From CAVUOA01 sp963742955 (GTDB lineage Bacteria; Bacteroidota; Ignavibacteria; Tepidaquicellales; OLB5), in NCBI GenBank assembly GCA_963742955.1, contig CAVUOA010000008.1:992001-1056000 (forward strand): 64,000 bases of DNA. Direction: 5' to 3'. Position 1 is the stretch's first letter, and each line of letters starts with the position of its first letter. The notes under the pieces are model-generated. The model was given only the letters and a program-made list of their open reading frames with translations. It was not told where the DNA came from and did no database searches. A program made the position numbers and the translations under genes. Below are positions 1 through 8,166 of this stretch, piece by piece.

Positions 1-1704
1 ACCTAGTTTTTGCAGAACATCCACAATGTGGAACTTGTGTTCTGGAAACACTTGCGCGAATCCGTCAGCGTTTTCAATTGACTCGGTAACTTCTTTTGTT
101 TCTTTTTTCTTAACATCACCAAGACTTCCTGCATCAAGTATATTTGTACCCAAGTCTAATTTTTTTGCCGTTTCTTTAGCAATGGCAAGTGCGTCACCCG
201 TAACCATTTTTAACTTCACTCCCATCGCTAACGCTGTTGCAATGGTTGATTTTGCGTCATCACGCGGCGGGTCAAACAACGGTAATATGCCGGCAAACTT
301 CCATTTCCCGCTTCCCTCAGCACGCGCGACTCCAAGCGAACGAAAACCGCGAGCTGCAAATTCGTTGACTGCCTTATCGACAGCGGATTTTACTTCAGCT
401 TTATTACCCGACAACTCCAAAATGACTTGCGGCGCTCCCTTTGTAACCTTGAAAGTCTTTCCGTCTTTACCTTTGACTGTGGCTTCAGTACGTTTGTGAA
501 CAGGGTCGAACGGTTGAAAATGAACTATCTCATAATCCTTTAAAGAACCCTTTTGTTTCAATCCGCCAAGAACAGCTAAATCAATAGTATCGTTATTTTC
601 CTTTCGCGACGCCAGGGCTCCATCAAGAATAACTTGCTCAGCAGGGATTTTATCTAAACTGAACGGGTCTCCCAGAGTCAGTTTGTTCTGTGTCAGCGTT
701 CCGGTTTTATCCGCGCATAGCACATCTACACCCGCCAATTCCTCGATGGCTTCCAGTTTGCTTACAATAGCCTTTTTCCTGGCAAGAAGTTTTGCACCTA
801 CTGCCATAGTTACGGAGAGTACCGTTGGCATCGCTACTGGAATAGCGGCAACAGTCAGCACCAGCGCAAATTGTAACGTGGTGAAGATTGGGTCACCGCG
901 GAATAAAGCGACTGTTATGATGGCCGCTACCAGAACTACAGCAAGAATGATGAGGTAATTGCCAATTTTCAAAACCGCGCGCTGAAAATGACTAACTGAG
1001 TGCGCCTCCTGTACCAGTTGCGCCGTCTTGCCAAAGTAAGTATTTGTTCCGGTAGCGTATACCATAGCGCTGATTTCACCACGGCGTATGATTGAACCTG
1101 AAAATACTGCCTCGTCGGTTTTGCGTTCAGCAGGCAATGATTCACCTGTCAGAGCTGATTGATCCACCTCAACAGGGTCGCCTTCAAGCAAGCGTGCATC
1201 TGCCGGTACAATATCACCCAGCCGCATCCGGATTACATCGCCTGGCACCAGCTCACGCGCACTAGGTGTTACCCACTTTCCATCACGTTTAACACGGGCA
1301 TTTATCGCCAGTTTGGCTTTCAAAGCAGCGATCGCGTTCCCTGCTTCACGCTCTTCCCAGAATCCGATTACTGCATTTGCGATTAGCAGAAGCAGGATAA
1401 TGAAAAAATCAGGCCAGTGCCCGACCACACCTGAAAGAATAACGGCTCCTTCTATCATCCACGGTATTGGCCCCCAAAAATAAGTCAGGAATTTCAGGAA
1501 TACATTTGTTTTCTTTTCTTCAATCTCATTAGGTCCATATTGGGTCAGCCGTTTCTGCGCCTCGTCTTGACTAAGGCCTTCAGGCGATGACTCCAATTTT
1601 TTTTGCAATTCCGGCATTGGAAGGGATTTTAAATCGTCCTTTGTATTGGACTTCAGTCCAGTCTTTGAATCGGGAGTCTTGGGCTGTCCGGTATTTGTTT
1701 TCAT
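1..1704 (-). CDS. P-type (P3A, plasma-membrane H+-ATPase type) cation ATPase, 3' end outside window
   Basis: An uninterrupted minus-strand frame runs from an ATG at 1704 to the window edge (568 codons, no stop), so the C-terminal part lies outside. The order is typical of a P-type ATPase. There is a cytoplasmic N-terminal segment resembling the cation-ATPase N domain (LSQDEAQKRLTQYGPNEI), two membrane helices around residues 70-115, and the actuator motif LTGES near residue 185. A further membrane pair follows with the PVAMPT ion-site motif, then the phosphorylation motif DKTGTLT near residue 331 and MVTGD near residue 500. The short N domain and the PVAMPT/DKTGTLTQNKL combination fit the P3A H+-ATPase family (yeast Pma1, archaeal homologues) better than Ca2+ or heavy-metal pumps. 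The family exports protons at the cost of ATP. It lies 48 bases downstream of the GH130 gene and is probably the last gene of that operon. Ion specificity is inferred. Confidence 0.88.
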   Translation of the reverse strand, partial: MKTNTGQPKTPDSKTGLKSNTKDDLKSLPMPELQKKLESSPEGLSQDEAQKRLTQYGPNEIEEKKTNVFLKFLTYFWGPIPWMIEGAVILSGVVGHWPDFFIILLLLIANAVIGFWEEREAGNAIAALKAKLAINARVKRDGKWVTPSARELVPGDVIRMRLGDIVPADARLLEGDPVEVDQSALTGESLPAERKTDEAVFSGSIIRRGEISAMVYATGTNTYFGKTAQLVQEAHSVSHFQRAVLKIGNYLIILAVVLVAAIITVALFRGDPIFTTLQFALVLTVAAIPVAMPTVLSVTMAVGAKLLARKKAIVSKLEAIEELAGVDVLCADKTGTLTQNKLTLGDPFSLDKIPAEQVILDGALASRKENNDTIDLAVLGGLKQKGSLKDYEIVHFQPFDPVHKRTEATVKGKDGKTFKVTKGAPQVILELSGNKAEVKSAVDKAVNEFAARGFRSLGVARAEGSGKWKFAGILPLFDPPRDDAKSTIATALAMGVKLKMVTGDALAIAKETAKKLDLGTNILDAGSLGDVKKKETKEVTESIENADGFAQVFPEHKFHIVDVLQKLG

Positions 1705-1752
1705 AATGTGTATACTCTTTCATTGTTTTTTAGAATTTTCGAAATTGTAAGA

Positions 1753-2865
1753 TTACACTTTTGCTTTCGGCGGGTCGGCAAAGCCTCCCGGCGGTAATAT
1801 TTCCGGAACGTCTAAGCGTGCGGCACCGATCCTGTTATCGGCCATTCCATAATATACGTCAATACGGTCAGTGAGCCCAAGGTCGTCCCGCCTGTCGATG
1901 CCGGTAGGGAACACAACATCAGCAATTGTCCCGATACGTTCATTCGGCAGTTCAGGTTGTAACACGGGTTCAACAGAACGATAAATTATTTGGCGCGGAT
2001 GTTCTTTATTTAAAACCATTACTCCTGCCGAGTAGCACAATTCATGTTCATCGGTGTCCGGCTCTACTATTTCACTTACACCGTGGTAAATGATCAGCCA
2101 TCCGTGGCGGGTTAGGATAGGCGGAGTGCCGCCGCCTATTTTGAGGCGCTCCCATGGCTCAACCGGAGTCGCCAGCCTGTGATGGGAGTTAAAAAGACCG
2201 AAGTGACGATTAGATTCTGTACCTTCCAAAGACACTGGGCAATAGGAAATCCAGATACTCTCATGACCGAGATCCACAAAACGGGTATCTCCCTCGCAAG
2301 CTGTTTCTTCGGGGCGTGTGCCTGGAAATAGCGGACGGTGGAGAAGACCCAGCTGCATTTTTCCTTTGTGATTAGGAATTGCAACAGGAAAGATGGCGGC
2401 ATCCTTGTCGTCCACATGAACGAAATCAATACCTTTGTATGTTTCAAATGCAGCCATTCCCAATCTTTTCCATTGGAAAAGATCTTCAGATACTGCAACT
2501 GCAATCCGCGGTCCTTTAGGTGAAAAAGCTGTGTAAGTCATTACGTAAAGCCGGAGTGTTTCTATAAATGTTATGCGCGGATCCTCACAGCCGCCTCTGC
2601 CATCGGGTCTCAGTTCGTAATCAGCTTCAGGTTCGAGTGCAATACCCAGCCTTTCAACTCCGGTAGGATCTCCTTCATCATTAAAAAGAACACGTGCAAT
2701 TCCGATACGTGAATAATTACCTTTTGCGACCATACGGGGAAACAGGTAAAGATTACCATCAGGCCCGCGAATTGCAGCAGGATTCGTGACACCTTCAACC
2801 TCCATCGCATTGCCAGGTTCTGGTTCCATCATCAGCCCCAGACGATGCAGCTTAAAGTCATTCAT
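1753..2865 (-). CDS. GH130 family mannoside phosphorylase (copy 1)
   Basis: The 370-residue protein has the five-bladed propeller signature of glycoside hydrolase family 130. The conserved GCEDPRIT segment contains the Asp that acts as general acid in characterised members. HRPLFPG, IGGGTPPI, GWLIIYHGV and the C-terminal DVYYGMADNRIGAARL strand follow. Family members phosphorolyse beta-mannosides to alpha-mannose-1-phosphate (beta-1,2- or beta-1,4-linked), while a few are hydrolases. Sequence alone does not give linkage here. No signal peptide is visible, so it should be cytoplasmic, as a phosphorylase needs. The start codon overlaps the stop of the upstream mutase gene in an ATGA arrangement, indicating translational coupling. 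With a mannomutase, mannose-6-phosphate isomerase and phosphoketolase in the same operon, a mannose-1-phosphate product is the most coherent reading. Confidence 0.85.
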   Translation of the reverse strand: MNDFKLHRLGLMMEPEPGNAMEVEGVTNPAAIRGPDGNLYLFPRMVAKGNYSRIGIARVLFNDEGDPTGVERLGIALEPEADYELRPDGRGGCEDPRITFIETLRLYVMTYTAFSPKGPRIAVAVSEDLFQWKRLGMAAFETYKGIDFVHVDDKDAAIFPVAIPNHKGKMQLGLLHRPLFPGTRPEETACEGDTRFVDLGHESIWISYCPVSLEGTESNRHFGLFNSHHRLATPVEPWERLKIGGGTPPILTRHGWLIIYHGVSEIVEPDTDEHELCYSAGVMVLNKEHPRQIIYRSVEPVLQPELPNERIGTIADVVFPTGIDRRDDLGLTDRIDVYYGMADNRIGAARLDVPEILPPGGFADPPKAKV

Positions 2866-3644
2866 TGACTCTGCTCCTCATAAAATTTTGAGTTTTGATA
2901 GCAATTCAAACATGCGATAATCGTTTCAGTCACCAGTTTTGTCTCATTTGTATCTCTGACCTGGATAGATACAGCACCTGCTTCTTTGGCAGGATAATCA
3001 TTCCCGCCCGGGAACAAAGCATCCCCAACAAAAATCATTTCGTTAATTGAAATACCAAGCGTGTCACGAAGTTTTCTGATTCCGTAGCCTTTGTCGATGC
3101 CGGGCTTAGTGACGTCAACCGATGTTGTGCCGCCCAATTGCACAGAAAATTCGGGGATAAGATTATCAAGTAACGCTTTGATTTTTTTTCGTTTTGAAAA
3201 ATCCGGGTCCCATTTTTTCTTTTCTATTAAAGGAGCCTGCTGACCTAATGCGGAAAATGTTATCTGGCTTCCCCGGTCTTCAATAACCTCTCCCCATACT
3301 TTATCAGCCTTGTAGCCCGCTTCTCCGGTTGCTTTCTTCAAAGAACTGATGATTTTCTCTTTTTCATCCGCAGTAAAATCTTCTGAATATATCTTTTCCC
3401 AATCCCCCGTATACTTAAAGAACTTCGTTCCACATGTAGGAAGGATGGATAGATTCGTCAGATGTTTGTCTTGGGGAAGATTGAAGAGCAGTTGTTTTTC
3501 AAACTGAGGCCAATCACCTCCGGAAATTACGGCCACTTTGACAATACAAAAAAGATTATGCAGCAGTGACGCCATTTCGGCATCAAGTGAAGATTTACTC
3601 TCAGCAAGTGTACCGTCTAAATCATACACTATTAATTTTTTCAT
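2862..3644 (-). CDS. HAD-IIB phosphatase/mutase, phosphomannomutase-like
   Basis: The 260-residue protein has the HAD motifs YDLDGTL at residues 8-14, a motif II Ser in AVISGGD, and a motif IV region FVGDALFPGGNDYP near residue 216. The GGNDYP block resembles the GDxxxPGGND signature of eukaryotic-type alpha-phosphomannomutases (HAD-IIB, Cof cap), so conversion of mannose-1-phosphate to mannose-6-phosphate is the likeliest role. A sugar phosphatase of the sucrose-phosphatase or trehalose-phosphatase type remains possible because those share the same cap. Its ATG overlaps the manA stop (ATGA), and its own stop overlaps the GH130 start in the same way. That places it between the enzyme that would make mannose-1-phosphate and the one that would consume mannose-6-phosphate. 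Cytoplasmic. Confidence 0.78.
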   Translation of the reverse strand: MKKLIVYDLDGTLAESKSSLDAEMASLLHNLFCIVKVAVISGGDWPQFEKQLLFNLPQDKHLTNLSILPTCGTKFFKYTGDWEKIYSEDFTADEKEKIISSLKKATGEAGYKADKVWGEVIEDRGSQITFSALGQQAPLIEKKKWDPDFSKRKKIKALLDNLIPEFSVQLGGTTSVDVTKPGIDKGYGIRKLRDTLGISINEMIFVGDALFPGGNDYPAKEAGAVSIQVRDTNETKLVTETIIACLNCYQNSKFYEEQSQ

Positions 3645-4652
3645 TTGGTTATGTTTCCTTCAGGTATTGCAATTTCAAACAAACTAACTTCACTTCGCGG
3701 TCTAAGTAGGCACACTCCAACTGCCGCAGGCAAGAGGAACACACCGCCTTTGTTGAGAATATAGTTATTTTCTCCGTGCTCCAACTGAGCATCGCCGGAA
3801 GTGCACACGAGAACACGCGGTCTACCCCCGGTTCCGACATTAAACGGCATTTTCCCCTTTAACCTCCACAAGTCAAAATGTTCGCAGTTAAAGAGCAGTC
3901 TCACGCGAAACATTCTCAGAACTTTTAATAACAGGCACCACAGGTTTTAAAGCTCCTCTGGTAAAATCAATACAGTCCATAGCCTGTTCGATTTGCAGAT
4001 CCCTTTTCTTTCCGGTATTTGCATCAACGTGGTCCCAGTCATAAAGACGAAACGTTACATCGCTGTTTTCCTGCACTTCGAAAACTACAAGGCCGCCCAG
4101 AGAATGGACAGTACCTGCTTGAATAAATACTCCGTCACCAATCTTTGGGATGAAACCGGCGAGGATATCCCCCACAGTCTTGTTTTCGATTGACACCATT
4201 AGACTTTCTGCAGTTGTTCCTGTTTTCAGGCCGGCGAAGATTCGGCTTTCAGGCGTTGATTCAAGTACAACCCATGCTTCAGTCTTACCTGTCTCTCCGG
4301 GCGGAAGATATTTCGTTTGTTTATCTGATGGATGCACCTGTACCGAAAGCATTTCACGTGCGTCGAGAAACTTCAGTAACAATGGGAATCGGGGGAAACG
4401 CTCTGCCAGCTTTCCCATCATTTGCTCCGGAAAACTTTTTAACAATTGTGCGATTGTCTGTCCTTTTAACGGTCCGTCAGCAACAAGGCTTGGATAGTCA
4501 TCGCGGTCACTCAGCAGCCACGCTTCACCGATGGGACCATCGCCCGGCAACGGATTAGAAGACAAGCCGGCTAACCTCCTGCCGCCCCATAGCCGATACT
4601 GATAGATCGGTTCAAACCGCAGTGGATACAGACTGGTTGTGGTTATGCTCAT
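3641..4652 (-). CDS. manA: Mannose-6-phosphate isomerase, class I (one frameshift)
   Basis: This is a type I phosphomannose isomerase of about 340 residues. It is carried by a 254-residue N-terminal frame (4652-3888) and an overlapping C-terminal frame (3913-3641) and is broken by a single frameshift near 3895-3910. The zinc ligands are visible: SVQVHPSD (Gln and His), GKTEAW (Glu) and QAGTVHSLGG (His). The FEVQENSDVTFRLYDW block is typical of the bacterial Bacillus-type enzyme. The C-terminal fragment supplies the second cupin-like barrel. It interconverts mannose-6-phosphate and fructose-6-phosphate. Its start overlaps the hpf stop and its stop overlaps the HAD gene start, both as ATGA. Both halves are well conserved up to the break, so an indel in the assembly is more likely than gene decay. 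Confidence 0.88.
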
Positions 4653-5014
4653 GATTGCTCTGTGAGATTCGACCCGGGAGAAGGGTCAGTGTGATGACTC
4701 TTCTGATCGCGCATCCGCCCAAGAGTGCTTTCTATCAGACTGACCAGCTTATCTGCTGCGCCTTCAACGGCTTCATCAATAGTCCCCGCCTCGGCTGTGA
4801 CTGCAACCGGTTGACGTCCTTCGAGGCGGGCTTCCATCATGCATCTCTTGTCATTTTTTCCATTTTTCTTACCGTCTTCGTCGCTTAAGTGTACTTCCAC
4901 GCGCGTGATGTGGTTACTGATCCGGCTTAGGGCGTTTTCTACTGCGCCGCTGACTTTTGCAGCGAGCGCTTCGTGAACTTCAATGTTGTGGCCTGCATTA
5001 ATTTGTATTTGCAT
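4649..5014 (-). CDS. HPF/RaiA family ribosome hibernation factor (short form)
   Basis: The 121-residue protein has the beta-alpha-beta-beta-beta-alpha layout of the HPF/RaiA (S30AE) family. It starts with MQIQINAGHNIEVHEAL, followed by IEVH/VEVHLSDEDG strands, a MEARLEGRQPVAV strand and the second helix AVEGAADKLVSLIEST. It lacks the long C-terminal dimerisation domain of long HPF, so it is the short type, with a disordered tail of about 20 residues. Such proteins bind the 30S decoding region and block translation in stationary phase or stress. It sits directly upstream of manA with ATGA overlap and 105 bases downstream of the phosphoketolase gene. Coupling to sugar enzymes suggests the operon is expressed under energy limitation (inference). 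Confidence 0.85.
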   Translation of the reverse strand: MQIQINAGHNIEVHEALAAKVSGAVENALSRISNHITRVEVHLSDEDGKKNGKNDKRCMMEARLEGRQPVAVTAEAGTIDEAVEGAADKLVSLIESTLGRMRDQKSHHTDPSPGSNLTEQS

Positions 5015-5119
5015 TTTATTTTCCTCTATTTAATTATGCTTGATTTTATATTGGTAAATGCCAGTCATCCTCTTTATCTCCATGTCAACGACAAACGATT
5101 TTCGTAAATTTGTACTAAT

Positions 5120-7561
5120 TTATTTTTCCGAACTCCATTTCCAATCTCTAATTTCCGGCATGTCCTGGCCGTGCTTTTCTATATATTTCTTGTGATCCGA
5201 CAGCTTATCGCGGAGGAACTGTTTAACGTAAGCTGCCTGCGAACCTAAACCCGGAACACGATCAATAACATCGCCAACCAGGTGGAAGCGGTCGAGGTCG
5301 TTCATCACTACCATGTCAAACGGTGTTGTGGTTGTGCCTTCTTCTTTATAGCCGCGAACATGAATGTTATGGTGGTTGGTTCGGCGATACGTGAGTCGAT
5401 GAATCAGCATCGGATAACCGTGGTAGGCGAAAATAACCGGCTTGTTCTTTGTAAAGAGGGTATCAAAATCTTTATCGCTGAGCCCGTGTGAGTGTTCGCT
5501 TTTCGGTTGAAGTGTCATCAGGTCCACTACGTTGATGACCCTGACTTTAAGTTCCGGAAATTTCTGCCGCAGAATTTCGACTGCAGCCAATGTCTCAAGA
5601 GTTGGTACATCACCGCAGCAAGCCATTACTGCATCAGGTTCTCCGCCTTTATCGTTACTTGCCCATTCCCAGATGCCTATCCCGGCAGTGCAGTGTTTTA
5701 TGGCAGCATCCATGCTCAGCCATTGCAATTCAGGCTGTTTACCTGCAACAATGACATTGACATAATGGCGGCTGCGCAGGCAATGGTCGGTTACAGACAG
5801 CAGGGTGTTGGCATCCGGAGGCAGGTATACGCGGACAATTTCAGCTTTCTTATTAACCACGTGGTCAATGAAACCAGGGTCTTGATGACTAAAACCATTG
5901 TGATCCTGCCGCCACACATGCGATGAAAGCAAATAGTTCAGCGATGCAATGCGTCGCCGCCATGGAATTTCACGTGTAACCTTTAGCCACTTGGCGTGCT
6001 GGTTAAACATTGAATCAATAATGTGGATAAATGCTTCGTAACATGAGAAAAAACCATGCCTGCCTGTAAGTAAATAACCTTCAAGCCAGCCTTCACATTG
6101 GTGCTCGCTCAACATTTCCATCACACGACCATCAGATGCGACATGGTCATCAATGGGAACGATTTCAGCGGTAGAGCAACGATTTGTCACCTCGAACACA
6201 TCTCCCCAGCGGTTCGATGATGTTTCATCCGGACTGAATACACGGAAGTTGGCGGAATTAAGTTTTATCACGTCTCGGATGAACTGACCCTGAACGCGTG
6301 TGGCTTCGCCTTTAACAATGCCGGGGTTAGTAACCGTTACAGCGTAATCGCGGAAATCCGGCATTTTCAATTCTTTAAGAAGCAGTCCTCCATTCGCATG
6401 CGGATTACTTCCCATTCTCCGTTCGCCCTTAGGCGCTAACTCAGCAAGTTCAGAATTGAGCTTACCATTTTTATCAAATAGTTCTTTTACATTGTAACTT
6501 TTCATCCACTGTTCAAGAACTTTCAAATGCTGGGGCTTATTCGCAAAGTCTGTGACAGGTACCTGGTGAGCGCGGAACGTACCTTCGATTGGCAAACCAT
6601 CAACCACCTTCGGGCATGTCCATCCTTTTAGAGTACGAAATATAATCATGGGCCAATTCGGGCGTGTTTTAAATCCCTTGATTCGTGCTTCAGCTTGTAT
6701 ATCCTTAATCTCGCCTACTACCCTATCAAGAGTGGCTGCCATGAGCTGGTGAAGTTTGTCCGGTTTGTCTCCCTCTACAAAATACGGTTTGTAACCATAA
6801 CCTCGAAAGAGCTGGTCCAGTTCTTCGTGACTAATGCGCCCCAACACTGTAGGACCGGCTATTTTGTAGCCATTCAAATGCAGTATGGGCAATACAGCAC
6901 CATCACAAACCGGATTAAGGAATTTATTAGAATGCCAACTTGTGGCTAACGGGCCGGTTTCCGCCTCGCCGTCACCTACAATGCAGGTAACCATCAAGTC
7001 GGGATTGTCGAACGCTGCACCATATGCATGAGACAGAGAATACCCCAGTTCACCTCCCTCATGAATAGAACCAGGAGTTTCCGGAGAAACATGACTCGGG
7101 ATGCCGCCCGGAAAAGAAAACTGGGTGAACAGCTTTTTCAAACCTTCTTCATCTTGTGAAATATTCGGATAAAACTCGCTGTAGGTTCCTTCCAGATAAG
7201 TATTGGCTACTATTCCGGGCGCACCGTGACCCGGACCGATAACGTATATCATATTCAGGTCGTAATTTTTGATGATACGATTGAGGTGAACATAAATAAA
7301 ATTAAGACCCGGGGTAGTGCCAAAATGCCCAAGCAGACGCGGTTTCACATGTTCCAATTTCAAGGGTTTCTTTAACAATGGATTATCCATCAGATAAATC
7401 TGCCCGACTGAAAGATAGTTGGCAGCACGCCAATAGGCGTTCATCTTTCGAAGAAGTTCCTGCGATAATGGTTTATCTTTTACTTTCATCTTTTTCGTTC
7501 TAGCATTAATGTTCAATTCAAATGCTTCCTTTACTTCCTTAACTATTTTTTTCTCCGACAT
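5120..7561 (-). CDS. xfp: Xylulose-5-phosphate/fructose-6-phosphate phosphoketolase
   Basis: The full-length 813-residue enzyme matches the family's usual 790-830. The N-terminal thiamine-diphosphate half shows the VIGPGHGAPG motif near residue 110, GELGYSLSHAYGA, and the GDGEAETGPLATSWH Mg/ThDP-binding motif near residue 198. The central part has HQVPV and the YLLTGRHGFF and QDHNGFSHQDPGF blocks that distinguish phosphoketolases from transketolases. The C-terminal domain has AYHGYPMLIHRL. The enzyme cleaves xylulose-5-phosphate or fructose-6-phosphate with phosphate to acetyl-phosphate plus glyceraldehyde-3-phosphate or erythrose-4-phosphate. It is the first intact gene of the operon continuing into hpf, manA, the mutase and GH130. 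The frame shows no interruption. Confidence 0.96.
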   Translation of the reverse strand: MSEKKIVKEVKEAFELNINARTKKMKVKDKPLSQELLRKMNAYWRAANYLSVGQIYLMDNPLLKKPLKLEHVKPRLLGHFGTTPGLNFIYVHLNRIIKNYDLNMIYVIGPGHGAPGIVANTYLEGTYSEFYPNISQDEEGLKKLFTQFSFPGGIPSHVSPETPGSIHEGGELGYSLSHAYGAAFDNPDLMVTCIVGDGEAETGPLATSWHSNKFLNPVCDGAVLPILHLNGYKIAGPTVLGRISHEELDQLFRGYGYKPYFVEGDKPDKLHQLMAATLDRVVGEIKDIQAEARIKGFKTRPNWPMIIFRTLKGWTCPKVVDGLPIEGTFRAHQVPVTDFANKPQHLKVLEQWMKSYNVKELFDKNGKLNSELAELAPKGERRMGSNPHANGGLLLKELKMPDFRDYAVTVTNPGIVKGEATRVQGQFIRDVIKLNSANFRVFSPDETSSNRWGDVFEVTNRCSTAEIVPIDDHVASDGRVMEMLSEHQCEGWLEGYLLTGRHGFFSCYEAFIHIIDSMFNQHAKWLKVTREIPWRRRIASLNYLLSSHVWRQDHNGFSHQDPGFIDHVVNKKAEIVRVYLPPDANTLLSVTDHCLRSRHYVNVIVAGKQPELQWLSMDAAIKHCTAGIGIWEWASNDKGGEPDAVMACCGDVPTLETLAAVEILRQKFPELKVRVINVVDLMTLQPKSEHSHGLSDKDFDTLFTKNKPVIFAYHGYPMLIHRLTYRRTNHHNIHVRGYKEEGTTTTPFDMVVMNDLDRFHLVGDVIDRVPGLGSQAAYVKQFLRDKLSDHKKYIEKHGQDMPEIRDWKWSSEK

Positions 7562-7631
7562 GTTTCATTTAAATATTAAAATTTATAACCTGGCTGACAG
7601 TTTTAGCTATCAGCCCTTCCTTATGGTTGCT

Positions 7632-8030
7632 TCAATGGGAATGCACGTTGTCAGCCTGTTCATCGACCCAGTATCCTTTGCGGTTATAATGGCGATGCAG
7701 TTCGTTTTCATAATCCCGGGTTAGCAGTGACACCTCCGAATATTCCGGCGATTGCTTGATGGCATTGCTGGAAAGATTTACGAAGACTTTCGACTCTTCC
7801 CAATTAATGCGCTCAATCCATTGTGGTGAAACCAGGACTTTTTTCCCCGGCCACCAGTTCCGTACATCGAGGATTAGATAACGAATCGCCCACGTCTCGT
7901 CATCGATAATAAAATCCTCAACGTGGCCAATCTCACCGTCTTCAGCCTGAACGTTATAGTCAATTACAGAGGACGTTCCTTTATCTTTAGAAATAACAGG
8001 ATAACTATTAGAGTTTCGTCTTTCTTCAAG
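7632..8030 (-). pseudogene. PRC-barrel domain protein remnant (C-terminal half)
   Basis: The minus strand has an open stretch of 132 codons ending in TGA at 7632. A TAG lies immediately before it (8031-8033), and no ATG, GTG or TTG occurs near its beginning. The translation contains DYNVQAEDGEIGHVEDFIIDD, WAIRYLILDVRNWWPG, VLVSPQWIERINW and a tail ending GYWVDEQ. These match the second barrel of two-PRC-barrel stress proteins found in many bacteria. The first barrel is missing, and the 130 bases upstream show no trace of it that I can see, so this looks like a true truncation and not a simple frameshift. PRC-barrel proteins commonly travel with phosphoketolase and P-type ATPase genes, which supports membership of this block. 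Confidence 0.7.
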
Positions 8031-8166
8031 CTATATTCCGGATTTTAGATTTTCAACATTAGGATGAAACCATACAAACAATGTTCTTACTGAATTTTTA
8101 AATTATTATTAATCATCCAAATAAATCATAATAACTTCTTGTTCGGATTTGAATCAGTTGTTTATG

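Noticed and set aside
7509..7724. Plus-strand 71-codon frame overlapping the xfp start
   Set aside because: Antisense to xfp and the PRC-barrel remnant; no independent support.
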